From positions 61,152,757 to 61,216,756 of the forward strand of contig NC_134023.1 of NCBI RefSeq assembly GCF_040712315.1: 64,000 bases of DNA. The letters are read 5' to 3'. How positions within the stretch are numbered: the first letter of the stretch is position 1; each line of letters starts with the position of its first letter. This DNA comes from Castanea sativa (taxonomy: Eukaryota; Streptophyta; Magnoliopsida; Fagales; Fagaceae). The translations under genes and the position numbers were made by a program. Below, one piece after another: positions 21,777-33,255 of the stretch. A model generated the notes under the pieces. The model searched no databases. It was not told the origin of the DNA and worked only from the letters and a program-made list of their open reading frames with translations.

Positions 21777-22087
21777 TTGTTTATGTTTATGTTTATGTTC
21801 ATGATGCTTTTATTAAAATGCTATTTTCAAAAAAAATAACCATCTTCCATCAAATTCCCCAAATGCTTGAATTAAAAATTGAAGGAAGATGTTACTTGCA
21901 TTACAGTGAAAGAACTAACAATTTGTTATTAATTAGGTTTTTTTACACCAATTTATATATTATGTCTTTCATTTTTCATATTTCCTCCAAAAAAAGAAGA
22001 ATCTCACACTTATGCGATTTCTTTCAATTGATGTAATTTTCACTATTGGGGGTTTAATGTATTCATCATCTTCTTCTTCATGATATT

Positions 22088-22096
<9 letters not shown>
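21774..22096. other. AT-rich spacer, no gene seen
   Basis: No open frame with family resemblance. Confidence 0.4.

Positions 22097-22140
<44 letters not shown>
22097..22140. repeat. (TA)n microsatellite
   Basis: Perfect TA dinucleotide run. Confidence 0.95.
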
Positions 22141-22142
<2 letters not shown>

Positions 22143-23186
22143 AAATTTAGGAAACCCTACTGGTTCTTTCACATGCTTACGCTTTGAGTTCCCTATAAAC
22201 AATGACATTTTCCATCAAAACATTGTATGCATATTTCATAAACAATGGCAATCAGTATTGAGTTTTTTTGCTTACTATGGAAGGTTCTCCCCAATTGTAT
22301 TGATAACTTGAAATTATTAATTTGAGGATGTGTTCCTGTTATTGTATCCATTAAGTGAATATGTCTCCATAAGGCGATGTGGTGCTTTGGTAGGCCATTT
22401 TTGCTTAATCTTCAAACTAGAATAGACTTAATCAAATTTTTGTAATAAGTTTATGTCTTTAGCACACTACATTCTTATATTATAGACTTAAAAAATGTAC
22501 ACTTTGAATTTGTTTGATTTAAGTGAAATCTTTAACTAATTACTGTAGGTATGAGATTGACTAAAAAGTGAAAGGGGGTATTGTTGAATCATTAATTATT
22601 GGATTTATTTCTCTTGATCTATAGGAGAATAGTTAATATATGCATAAACCAGAAAATATATAATAATAATAATAATGACAACAACATTATTTTACAAGTC
22701 TCATGATCTTAGTGAGTATATCTCATGTTTAAATTTAAATAAGAAATGACATATGTTTCTTAGTAAAAAATAATACAAAAACATATATACTCTTTGTTAT
22801 GTTTAGTTTTATGTTTATGTTCATGGAGCTTTTATTTAATTGTTTTCTTCCAAAAAAAAAAAAAAACTATTTGCTATCAAAGTTGCTATCACTATGTTCA
22901 TCTCTTAGGCTTAAATTTGGAGTGTAATTTGGATTGTTGCTATTAGCATGTTCCTTATTTCAGCATGGAGAATGTTCAATTAAGTTGCAAGTATCCTATG
23001 AATGGAGGCTCAGGTTGCTGCGTATGCTTCTTCCAAAATTTGAGGAGTGTGTGCCTCTTTTAGTGCTCGAGGATTCCGTGTCAAATACTGTCCACGCATC
23101 CTCTATTAGTATTCCATATGTTTCAAGGAAACAAATATAAAGATAAAGTATGACTTAAGAGAAGATAACAACGAAAAAAGTAAAAT
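22141..23186. other. No supported gene
   Basis: AT-rich. An open frame at 22934-23140 has fairly normal composition but no recognisable family, and no splice or promoter context. Confidence 0.35.
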
Positions 23187-23656
23187 GTGATATCCTCCAA
23201 ATTCTCCCTCCCACCTTGCTTTCGATCGATCAACACCATTGAGTCACAAACCACCAACACGGTGGTTCGTAATGGCGTAGTAGTTTCCAAAATCGATGTG
23301 CCACTGGTAATAATGTCTTCAATGATCAAGCAGGTTTGGTTCTTGATGAAATGCCCTCGATGGATTTGGAGGTGTCGTAGTCTTTGATTTCTTAGCAGTG
23401 CATAAGCATTGGGACTTGGTGGGAGACCAAAACATAGGTGGCGATTGGGAGTGCGGTGTAGGAGATGCCGCAGGCAGCAGTAGGAAGTTAGGGTTTGGGA
23501 GATTTGGGAGAGGAGAGAAGGGCAAGAGACGTTGAGGCAAAGGTCGATGTAGATTGGGGAAGTGATCCTAGATTTAAGCTTGAAATTGCCAAATTTCACG
23601 GCGGAGATATTGTGGAGTTGGAGGATTAGTGACTCCATTGATGGGGACAATGACAT
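23187..23656 (-). pseudogene. UMP synthase (OPRT domain) pseudogene fragment
   Basis: UMP synthase joins orotate phosphoribosyltransferase (OPRT) to OMP decarboxylase in pyrimidine synthesis. Reading leftward, MESLILQLHNISAVKFGNF and SPIYIDL match the OPRT N-terminus. QTCLIIEDIITSGTSILET is the PRPP-binding motif (CLIIEDxxTSG), followed by VLIDRKQGGRENL. Between them (about 23400-23510) the match moves to another frame (PHSQSPPMFW region), so at least two frameshifts are present. The decarboxylase domain is absent. No intron is seen across the OPRT domain, so it may be a processed copy or one exon. No poly(A) tail found. Confidence 0.85.
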
Positions 23657-23668
23657 CTTCCGAAACAA

Positions 23669-24043
23669 TGTGTGAGAGAGATAAAGTTTTTAGGGTATGA
23701 GAGTAAGAGTGTTTTGGTTATGGATTTGTATATGTAGGGACGTAGGGAAATGAGATAGTGAAATGTGTTGTTGTGAAGGGAGGGAGTGAGTGAGGGAGTG
23801 CGGTTTTGTGTGGGAGATAGGAACAAGTTACAAAAGCTTTGTTTACTTCACAAGACTTTAAATTTTATTTTTTCCAAATAACACCCTTTTTTAAAATAAT
23901 TATCAAGGTCATCAGAATCAATGATCACTCTACCAATATTTACTTGTATTTAGGCTTTAATAAATAATTTACTTGTATTTGAGAATATTCCCTTCTTTTT
24001 TATTTTTTAATTTAAAAAATTTAAGTGATGAATTTGAATTTAG
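23669..24043. repeat. End of tandem unit copy A
   Basis: CTTTGTTTACTTCACAAGAC at 23838 recurs at 40240, and TTTACTTGTATTTGAGAATA at 23970 recurs at 37875. After the LINE insertion the same unit resumes at 30483. No gene. Confidence 0.75.
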
Positions 24044-24065
24044 TTTTTTTTTTTTTTTTTTTTTT
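24044..24065 (-). repeat. LINE poly(A) tail
   Basis: T-run on the plus strand directly beside the target duplication. Confidence 0.85.
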
Positions 24066-24098
24066 GAGAATCAAGACCACGCCTGCAAGGAAACTTTA

Positions 24099-27000
24099 TT
24101 AAGAGCTTGGGTAATCTACAAAAATAAGAGAGTTAATATCAGACGAAACATCCTCCATCCAGACTAATAAAGGAAAAGATAAATGAGCTCTCTGGGCACT
24201 AGCGGAACCAGAGGGGGGGGCGAGGGGGGCACCTACCTCCCCTGGCTCCTAATTTTTTTTTTTTTTTTTGGTATTAGTAGTCACATGGAGGCAAAAAAAA
24301 AAAGACTTTTACTTGTTGAAACTTGAAAGTGACCAAACCACCTATTTCACTATTTTATTTTTATTTTTATTTTATATCATTATTTACACCATTTTTACTA
24401 TTTATGATACTTTTCACAGAATTTTATTTTTGAATGATGCTAAAGATATTACAAATTTTAGTACTTATGTCTTACAAATTGGCATGTCACCAATCACAAA
24501 AAATAATTTCAAACATTTATTCATTATATTTTTTAAGTAACACTAATCATATTTTTACTCCATTAGTTTGTAAATTTTTTAGTAGCTATGAATTTGTTAT
24601 TTTTGTTTATTTATTTTAATAATATGAAATATATTCATATTTGCTTACAATTGTTTATTTATTTTGTTATTATTGTTGATTCATGTTTTTTTAGATAAAT
24701 TTCACTTTTAATATCGTCTTTTAATTTTAATTTTGCCCCCTCTAGACTAAAATCCTAGCTCCGCCAGTATCTCTGAGCTAAGGCATGTGCCACAGCATTG
24801 CCTTACCTTACAATATGAGAGAAAGAAAAATCCAAAAAAGAATTAACAATAGCTAAAGTGTCTCTAATTAAATGACCAAAAGATGAAGAGGACATATCCC
24901 CTATTTTAAGAGCCTTTATGATAGTTTCTGAATCACCCTCAAAGTGAAATTTTTGTACGCCTATCTCTTGTGCAAAAATCACCGCTCTTCTCGCTGCCAT
25001 CATCTCCAAACAGTCCACGGAATAAGGCTTCTTAATTTTTTCAGCTAGTGCAGCAAGCACCTGACCCGAGGAGTCCCTCACAACCACTCCAATTCCTGCT
25101 TCCTCGCTTTTATTGAACAATTTCCATCAATGTTAGCTTTGAACTCCATTGCTGCCGGAGGGAATCACTTATGCCTAAGTGGCTGTTTTACCACACTTCA
25201 AACCTCACGGACCTCACGAACAGCCTTCACTTGCTGCAGAAATTTTTTTGCAGCTTCTCCAATACTACTCAATGGCATAGTCTTCTCCCTCAACCTGACT
25301 TTGTTTCGGTGAGTCCAAATGAGCCAAGCAGTGATCCCAAACAATTCACTTGCACCTGGTTTTGTCAAACACAGCTCCACAAGATCAAGGAACGACCCAT
25401 AAGCTGTCATGCCTTCGGTCACCCAATTGAGGTCCACGCACCAGACCCTCCTCACAGCCTCACAACTCCACAATGCGTGCTTTGTATCTTCAGGCAGCCG
25501 TCCACACAGCTCACAATGAGAATCATCCACGATTCTTTTTTTCATGAGATTTACCTTAGTAGGTAAACAATCTGCACAAGCCCTCCACAGAAAATGAAGT
25601 ATCTTGCCAGGTACCTTCAATTTCCAAATCCTAGACCACAGCTTAACCATTCCTTCTCCACTTGAAACCGAAGCATCTTCCCTTATTGCCTCTTCACAAA
25701 GCAACTTATAACCTGACTTCACAGAATAAATTTCATTCTTTTCTGCACTCCAATAGAGATAATCAGATTGAGGCACCAAACACAAGGGAATGCCTTTATT
25801 TGCTGAGCTTCATGAGGGAGGAATAAAGAGTCAACCAGCTGCTCATTCCAGCAAGCCTTATCCGATGACATCAATGCAGCCACTTTCAGATTTCCATCCA
25901 AACTCGACTGGACAGAAGCTACTTTTCCACCTGAAAGACCTGGTAGCCATTTATCTTCAAAAACCTTTATTGATTGTCCATCCCCCACCCTCCATTTTGC
26001 CCCCATTACAATCACCTTTCTTGCCCTCAAGATACTCTTCCATGCATAAGAACCAGATTTTTGTTTGGCATAAAAAATGGTACCATTGGGAGAATATTTG
26101 GCCTTAAATACACGATAAAACAGTGAACTTGTATCATGACTAAGCCACCACACCTGCTTGGCCAACATTGCAATGTTGAACTTTGTCAATTCTTTGAAAC
26201 CCAAACCTCCTTCAATCTTCGGTTTACAAAGTGTTTCCTAATTCTTCCAATGTATCTTCCTTCACTCCCCTCGTTGTCCCCACCAAAATTTCCTAATTAA
26301 CATTTCAATATCCTTACACAAATCAATTGGGAGTTTGAAACATCACATTGCAAAAGGGGAAATAGCTTGGACCACCGCCTTCAAGAGCACTTCCTTCCCC
26401 GCTTGTGATAATAATTTCTCCTTCCACTCTTGCAATTTCTCCCATACCCTATCTTTTATGTAGTTCAAGCTTGCTCTTCTATTTTAACCAACCACAGCAG
26501 GTAGCCCCAAATACTTCTTGTAATGCTTTATTTCAGGCATGCCGAGTAGTAATTTAATGGAATTTTTGGTCTCCTCTCTCACTGCTTTCCCAAAGAACAA
26601 GGTAGTCTTCTCCATATTGATTTGTTGACCTAATGCCTTTTCATACACTTTCAAAATGTCTTGAATGGATTTCACTTCCTCCAACTTTGCATGATAGAAA
26701 AGGAGGCTACCATCTGTAAAAAAATAAGTGAGAAATTTTTAGGCCACCCCTACATAGAGAAAACTCATTAATTTTTGCTTCATTTACAGCATGATGAATC
26801 AGTCCATTGAACCCTTCGAAACATAATAAAAACAGGTAGGGTGATAAAGGGTCCCTTTGTCTCAAACCCCTAGTAGGAACTATATTACCCCTCGGTTCCC
26901 CATTAACCATTATAGAAAAGGAAACAGTTCTAATACATTCATAAATCCAGCCCCTCCATCTAGAATGCAAACCCATTCTCTCCATAATTTTCATTAGAAA

Positions 27001-28779
27001 CTCCCACTCCACCCTATCATAAGCTTTACTCATATCTAGCTTCATGGCCATAGACCCATTCTTTCCTGTTTTTTTTTTTTTTTTTTTCATACGATGTAAG
27101 GATTCAAAGGCCACTAATATGTTATCTGAGATGACTTTATCTGATTGGAAGGCACTTTGAAATTCAGAAATGATACATGGCAGAATTGCTTTTAGCCCAT
27201 TAGCTAGGACTTTTGAAATAATTTTGTACAAAATATTACAAAGAGCTATAGGTCTAAAATCTGACACTTTTACTGGACACTTCACTTTGGGAATGAGAAT
27301 AAGATAAGTATGATTCAAACCTGTGGGAATCTTGCCAGTATTTATACAAAATAGCACTGCTTCTATCACATCATCGCCAATGTTCTTCCAATAGTGTTGG
27401 TAGAATATTAGAGGCATACCATCCGGACTAGTTGACTTCAAAGGTGCAATCTGATTCAATGCCCTCTCTACTTCCCCCCTATTGAAGTCTCCAATTAGCT
27501 CCTTATTCATCTCCTCATTGACTACTCGGCCCACATGTTGTTACTTCTTCGAATTCACTTGGATTTGAGGATGTAAACAATCTACTATAGTAATTCTCAA
27601 ACACTCCAGCCACCTTTTCCTCTCCCACACGCCATACACCATTAGGATCCTCAATTCCCAAGATACGATTTCTCCTAAACCTTTGCGAGGCTTTAGTGTG
27701 GAAAAACTTAGAATTCTTGTCACCTGATTTTAGCCAATGGGTTTTGGAACTTTGCTGCCACATCTGCTCCTCCTTTGCTAACAATCCCACCAATTCACCT
27801 TTTAGTTTTGCCACCAACTCCACATTGTTTCCTTGTAGACTGTAGAGCCGAATTTTCTGCCTCCCTCATTCTTTTTTTCTTTTGAGAAATTTCCCATGTA
27901 ATATTCTTAAAACACCGTTTGCTCCACATCTTTAATTTCACTTGACATTTTCCCACTTTATTCACCACTCCACCCATAGGTGTACTGCCCTCACCTTCCC
28001 TCCAAGCTGAATTTACCATATCATGACACCCCTCCTACTTCAACCACATCTTCTCAAAGCGCCATGGTTTATTTTTCCTCACCGGTACCCCATAAGGATG
28101 GATTAACATTCGTTTATGATCCGACGTTCCACATTCCAAAATCACCACTTTTGTCACCGGGTAATTCTTTAACCAATCCATGGTACCCAAAGCTCTATCT
28201 AGATATTCCCATACCGAAATTCCATTGGCAATATTTTTAACCCAAGTAAATTTGCTACCCACAAACCCCAAATCCATAAGCCCACACTCATCCAAAACAT
28301 CTCTAAAATTTTTCATTTGCATATATGGCCTCAATCTCCCTCCACTTTTTTCATGAGATTTTGTAATCTCATTAAAATCACCGGCACATAACCATGGTAC
28401 CAAGAATCTCCCATGTAACTTTCTCAAAATTCCATGATTTCATCCTTCGTTGTCTTAATGGTTCCCCATAAAACCCGAAAACCTCCACCCATCCTCCTTA
28501 TTTTTATTTATCAAGACATCAATATGATTTAGGGATGAGGATTCTACACTTACCTCCACTCCCTCCTTCCAAAACAATGCTAAACCTCCTCCCAAATTCA
28601 CTTTAGACACAATAACTTCCCATCTACAATCTATCCCTAATGTCACCTAGCCTTGCTTCTACCAGCCATGTTTCAGCTAAAAACACGATTGAAGGATCTT
28701 GTGCCCGGATTAAATTCTCGAGCTCTTGAACTATCTGCCGGTTCCCAAGCCCCCGACAATTCCAACATAAGATACTCAT
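24099..28779 (-). pseudogene. LINE ORF2: endonuclease, reverse transcriptase, zf-RVT, RNase H
   Basis: Starts at the ATG 28779 (MSILCWNCRGLGNRQ, typical of the endonuclease). Endonuclease parts include LCAGDFNEI (28380) and SDHKRML (28100). RT runs about 27534-26500 with LDMSKAYDRVEW (27020) and RGLRQRDPLSPYLF (26850). The catalytic box reads FTDGSLLF near 26715 where the family has FADDSLLF, so one catalytic Asp is lost, and the frame shifts there. A zinc-binding RVT domain (WKLKVPGKILHFLWR, CELCGR) is at 25785-25198. RNase H (GIGVVVRDSSGQ, FEGDS) is at 25120-24803 with a frameshift at its start. The C-terminus continues beyond the hAT insertion to a TAA at 24101. Many stops and frameshifts. 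Confidence 0.9.
24197..24769. mobile_element. hAT-like nonautonomous element inside the LINE
   Basis: Ends CACTAGCGGAACCAG and CTAGCTCCGCCAGTA are inverted. Flanking octamers TCTCTGGG (24189-24196) and TCTCTGAG (24770-24777) match at 7 of 8. It splits the last part of the LINE RNase H/C-terminal region, so it is younger than the LINE. There is no transposase. Confidence 0.85.
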
Positions 28780-30281
28780 TGTGTCTGGCGGAACTGGGAC
28801 CCAGCCTCCACCAATTCAGAATTTTTTTCTTTACTCCTCTTTGACACTCTCCCTTTCTTTTTTTGATCCTCGCATTGCTCTCCCTTTCTGCCATACTCAC
28901 TGCCAAGCTTCTTTTTTCCCCAACAACAATCTCCAACGGTTCCATGGAGGTAGCCCTGACAGTTTGCACCCCTGCCCACTTTCCTCCTTTATGCGGACTT
29001 GGAGTGACTTGAATTTTAGCTTCCTCACCTCTTACTTCCACCGAACCATTGTCCCTAAGCAAAGAGCTTTTTTGTTTGTCACCCCTTTCATACTCTCCAT
29101 TAAGTTTCTCACTCAACCCAGTATCGTATTTTTTAAGATCACTGTCAATCTCCTCTATGCGACGACGAAATAATTCGTTTGGGCATGCACGTGTGTTCAG
29201 CGTGCTAGACTCCACTCCCACCTCTAGAATCTTTGATCCCTCCTCAAGTGCCTCATGCCCTTTGGGGTTAAAGACTTCCTTATAATTTGGTTCCAAATCA
29301 AATACCCTACCCGTGATTTCAGAATCCGTTTCCAAGTTGGTAACGTTTCCCTTTACACCATTCAAACCAGCATTTAAGTCCTCCTCAAACTTCTCTGTTT
29401 CCATATCTGACCTGCCAGCTGTTTGCTCCCCGGATTTCTTGTTTCCGGCCACCCCACTTGCACCGACCTCCTTCCTTCTCAGCCCCTCATCCCCCTACAA
29501 ACCTGATTTATCATAGAATCCCGGTACATAAACCACCCTTTGATTCGTCGGGTTATATGGTGCTGCTCTTAGAGAGGGCCCAAACTGCCCATCTTCTTCC
29601 TTTAGAGTTCCTTTGCTCTGTAACTAAAGCGAACAATCTTTATCACCATGGGAAAGCCTACCACAACAGAAACAAAAATTTGGCAATCTCTGGTACTTAA
29701 ATACCACCCAAGTTTTCTCACCATTCTTAAGAGTTATGAGTCTCCCCCGGCACAAAGGTTCGGCTATATCAACTTTAACACTTACCCGCATGAAGCAGCT
29801 CCCTTTCTTTTGTTTCTGCACCAATAGACCTGGTCACCTCCCCTATAATATCACACAATTTTCAGCCACCTCAGTTGTCATGTACCGTATGGGAATATCA
29901 TGGACCTGGACCCATAACATCAACATGTTGAAGGACAATGATCTTGGCGGGGCATCTTTTTCATACCTCTTGACCACCACCAAATATTTATCAAAACTCC
30001 ATGGTTGGTTCATCAAGATCCGATTAACATCCCTCTCATCATCGAATCCAAATAAAACCTTATGATCATTCATGATTCATGTTTCGAATCATAAAACCAT
30101 CTCTGCACCTCCAAGCTTGTTTAAACGTTCTACCCACTGCATCCATATTTAGCGCTCGTGGAGTTAAAAACTTTGCCGCTAGCAAAAACTCGTTCTTCCT
30201 TTGTATCTTAGGCAATACAAAACCGGATTCCTCTTTCTCTGTTAATGATAATTTTTTCCATGACTTTGATAAGTCCTCCAT
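28673..30281 (-). pseudogene. LINE ORF1: DUF4283 and CCHC zinc knuckle protein
   Basis: ATG at 30281 (MEDLSKSWKKLSLTEKEES). The DUF4283 nucleic-acid-binding region spans 30281-29850 (WSFDKYLVVVKRYE, LWVQVHDIPIRYMT), then the plant LINE zinc knuckle CFCCGRLSHGDKDC near 29640. An acidic, disordered C-terminal part (29452-28763) overlaps ORF2. Frameshifts occur near 30075, 29850 and 29780. The first follows a tandem duplication of seven bases (CATGAAT on the minus strand). ORF1 normally coats the LINE RNA. Confidence 0.85.
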
Positions 30282-30482
30282 ACTAACTCTCAAGAGAAAT
30301 TCACCACGGAATACCTTACTATTTCCCTCAACCCCAAAATAAAACCCACAAGCTCTACAAGCACCCTTGGCACTTTAGAGAACACACTCACCAACGAAGA
30401 GGGACAAATATTCTACGGCTCAAGAGAAGAGGACTCACCCACTTCCTTAGTGACAGAGAAACAAACAATTTTTTGTATTTAG

Positions 30483-30862
30483 TTGAAAAGCTTAATGATA
30501 ATGGTAGTACTATAGGGTTGCATTATACTATATCTATGCAATTATTTGTTGAAAAAACTACTCTAAAGCTATATATTTGCTAATCTTTTTTTTTTTTTTT
30601 TTTTTGAGTAATATATAGTTGCATAATCTACGGAAAGTTATTCATCTTTTTTTTTTTTTTTTAATTTTTTTTATATAATAATTATTCATCTTAAACTATG
30701 AAATATTTACAATGTGCTAGTGTACATAAGTAAATTATGAAACTTCATTAAAAAAGGTGGTGTCCATTGTAACATACAAACAAATGCAAAAAAAGAAAAG
30801 AAAATGCCATTAGTGTAATTATGGTAATTATTAACAAATGTTTATTATGATTGTTATTTATT
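30483..30862. repeat. Tandem unit, block X (copy B)
   Basis: Contains ATAATGGTAGTACT and TTTACAATGTGCTAGTGTAC, shared with copy C (38034, 38290) and D (40898). T-runs at 30586-30605 and 30646-30661. No gene. Confidence 0.8.
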
Positions 30863-30975
30863 AGAGAAGTGCTACATTCACAATAGCAAGTAATAACAAG
30901 TAACAACCTGTTTCATATGATTTGTTGTGAAAGTATTGCGGACATAGCATTTCTAGCATTTCTCTATTTGATATG
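30863..30975. mobile_element. Short palindromic MITE remnant
   Basis: AGAGAAGTGCTACATTCACAA and the later inverted GCGGACATAGCATTTCTAG pair as imperfect arms. Related to the clearer copy at 51037-51205 (ACAACAAATC, GATTTGTTGT core). Confidence 0.5.
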
Positions 30976-31024
30976 TCACATTTTGAATTTATTTTTAGTT
31001 AAAAAAAAAATTTGAAAACTCAAA

Positions 31025-31280
31025 AAAAAGAATGGGCAATTGTCCCACATTGCTTAAGAGAGTGTACTGTGTGTAGTATAACTTACCCCACCTTAGTTAC
31101 CATAGCTTTTGAGTGGAGTTATGGTGTGCTTTTGTGTTAGAACCCCTTTCCCTCTCCCTTGTGTGTGTGTGTGTGTGTTTGTTTCTCAAAAAAAAAAAGA
31201 AAAAGAAAAAGGGTAATTGTCTCACATTGCTTAAGAGAGTGTGCATGTGTTTGTTTCTCAAAAAAAAAAAAAAAAAAAAA
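31025..31280. repeat. Duplicated segment with (GT)n and A-runs
   Basis: CACATTGCTTAAGAGAGTGT occurs at 31048 and again, as CACATTGCTTAAGAGAGTGTG, at 31222, each followed by GTTTGTTTCTC plus an A-run (31187, 31261). A (GT)n run at 31160-31178 lies between. It looks like a repeated 3' tail of a retroelement. Confidence 0.6.
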
Positions 31281-31289
31281 TCTAAATCC

Positions 31290-31815
31290 AATCTATTTGC
31301 CTTGCCAACACCAATAGCACCAAACTTGTCTCGGGCAAGATCTCTGTGCTGGAATGAATAGAGAACTTGGCAGCTGGTCCAATTAGGGAGGTATTCTGCT
31401 GGAGTGGGGTTAGTATATGGCCTAGGTCGCCAAGAGGTTGAGTGGCATGGTGAAAAGGCCGCCTTTTTATACATAGGTTAAAGAATGAAAGTGCAAACCT
31501 TTTGTTATAGAGAAAGTAATCTCTCCATTTACAAGTATGGACTCTACTCACCAAATAAAATGATTTAATAATGAATTCAATTGAGTACAAAAACCATCCT
31601 AGGCCATTACTCATAAAGAGCAAGTCGACTAGTTGAAAAAATATGACAACTTGAGAAATATAATTTGCACAGAGGTATGTTAATAATGGTTCTACCAAAG
31701 CAACCGTTTTTTTTTTTTTGGAAAATTGCTGCCAAGTTCTCTATTCGTTGAGATGTTGAGATCTCGCCGGAGACCAATTTGGTGCCTTTGGGTGTTGGCA
31801 AGGCAATGAGATTAG
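31290..31815. repeat. Inverted repeat, about 90-bp arms, 350-bp spacer
   Basis: TTGCCTTGCCAACACCAATA at 31297 pairs with the complement of GGGTGTTGGCAAGGCAATG at 31791. GAATAGAGAACTTGGCAGC at 31356 pairs with GCTGCCAAGTTCTCTATTCG at 31727. On the minus strand both arms encode a related peptide (NLIALPTPKGTKL), so the arms may be a duplicated coding scrap. No family identified. Confidence 0.75.
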
Positions 31816-32578
31816 GGCTCAAATTTGAATTTTTTTTTTTTTTAATTCAAAATATGACATGTCCATTTCAATAGCTGATGTGGAATCTATTTTTAAGGTT
31901 TTGTTCAAGAATTAATGACATGATATCATTTGAACTTTGAATTTTAAATGAGAGGTCAAGATTAAAAGAACATTACTTGATAGAATACCTTATAAACTCT
32001 AGAAAGTCTGATTCCGAAAGTATATAGTCTAATATTATGCATTTTTTTTTTGGAATCTTTAATATTAATCCATTTATTATAATCGTATTTATTTATAAAA
32101 TTATAGATTCAGATGAAGAGTTTAAATATAGAATGTAGTTTAAGTTCAATTAAAAAATTCATATTAAAATAATAATGTGTAAATTATATGAGGTCTAAAA
32201 AGCCAAAAATTATATAACCATAAAGTAACCCACAATTTTTTATCATAATTATCCACATAATAGGCTGTGAATGGTGGAGTAAATCACAATCTACCACACA
32301 GTTTGGTTTTGCGTATATTATAGATTTTCAAATTAAATTTACTTATATTCCTACAATTGAATATTCGTGGTAATAAAGTCGACAACAATTTATTTTTCCT
32401 TATTAGGCCTTTGCTAGTTAGTGAAAAAAGAAAAAGAAAAGAAGAAGAAGAATAATAGTGAAGGTCATAGAAACACCTACTTTAAGTCAAAACACAAGCC
32501 AACTATCTTTCTTTTTCTTTGAGCCAGAAGGCTATCCCCCACCTTTGCTTGGTGATTATATATGTTGGAGAATGACAC
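31816..32578. repeat. Tandem unit, blocks X end and Y (copy B)
   Basis: From 32080 the text parallels copy C (38820 on); from 32150 it also parallels copy A (9721 on). The part 32541-32580 is the empty site for the MITE at 10352-11786. No gene. Confidence 0.8.
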
Positions 32579-32581
32579 TAA

Positions 32582-33255
32582 GGGTGTGTTTTTTTGGAGG
32601 TGAAATAGAGTGGATGGAAAACTTTGGAGAGAAAATGGGAACGATAACATTTTTTTTATAGGTTTTTGGTTGGAGGGAGGGGAGGGAAAAAAAATTGGTG
32701 AGACCCAGGTGTTTTCTCTCTAGGCCCACCAAAATGCTTTCTCTCCAAAATGGAGAGAGAACTGAGTGGGAGGAATTTGATAGATAAATGACAAAAATTC
32801 TCATGTGCACTTGCAAATGGGCTAGTCCAATCCGTTGTTTTTTTTTTTTTTTTTGATATCTTGGGCAAGCATCGTCGCTCTTTTTTTTTTTTTTTTTGAT
32901 TTCCTAAGCAAGCTTCGTTGCTCTTCTTTTTTATTTTCTTTTTTACTTTTTTTAATTTCCTGGGCAAGCTTTGTTGCTTTTTTTCCCCCCTCTCTCTTTT
33001 GCTTTCTTTGGTGATTTTTTGTTTTTTGTTTTTTCTTTAGACGTGATTTTTTTTAGATATGATTTTTATTTCCTAATAAATTTGGGTGATTGCTTTTTTT
33101 TTAATAGGGTATCATTTTTTAACAAAGGCATATGAGTAAATTTATACAAACACATTTTTTCCATCCTTCCACTTTTCCACTCCCAACCAAACAAGGAGGT
33201 AAATTAAAATTTTTTCTATCCCCTCACCTTTCCACTCCTTCAACCAAACGGACCC
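32582..33255. mobile_element. PIF/Harbinger-like (Tourist-type) MITE
   Basis: Ends GGGTGTGTTTTTTTGGAGG and CAACCAAACGGACCC are inverted partners (GGGTCCGTTTGGTTG on the other strand). TAA flanks both sides (32579-32581, 33256-33258), and copy A at 11807-11820 reads through the empty site. A TAA duplication is typical of PIF/Harbinger. The interior has T-runs with three degenerate GGGCAAGCATCGTCGCTC-like repeats. No transposase. Confidence 0.82.

Larger units (their letters stand above)
24044..30472 (-). mobile_element. L1-like LINE, nearly full length, dead
   Basis: Minus-strand order: 5' end near 30472, ORF1 (30281-28673), ORF2 (28779-24099) with endonuclease, RT, zinc domain and RNase H, then a poly(A) tail seen as a T-run at 24044-24065. 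Flanks rejoin in the paralogue at 38000-38030 (TGAATTTGAATTTAGTTGAA), confirming the insertion point. The target duplication is TTGAATTTAG (24033-24042) against TTGTATTTAG (30473-30482), one mismatch. Net length without the inserted hAT element is about 5.85 kb, full length for plant L1 elements. Confidence 0.9.

Noticed and set aside
22934..23140. 68-codon frame with normal composition
   Set aside because: No family resemblance, no splice or promoter context, and such lengths occur by chance.
23123..23186. Continuation of the UMP synthase match to 23123
   Set aside because: After the GGRENL motif the frame turns to hydrophobic low-complexity text unlike the enzyme.
25171..25566. 131-codon plus-strand frame
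   Set aside because: Antisense shadow of the LINE zf-RVT domain.
28781..29173. 130-codon plus-strand frame
   Set aside because: Antisense shadow of LINE ORF1, which has family motifs on the minus strand.
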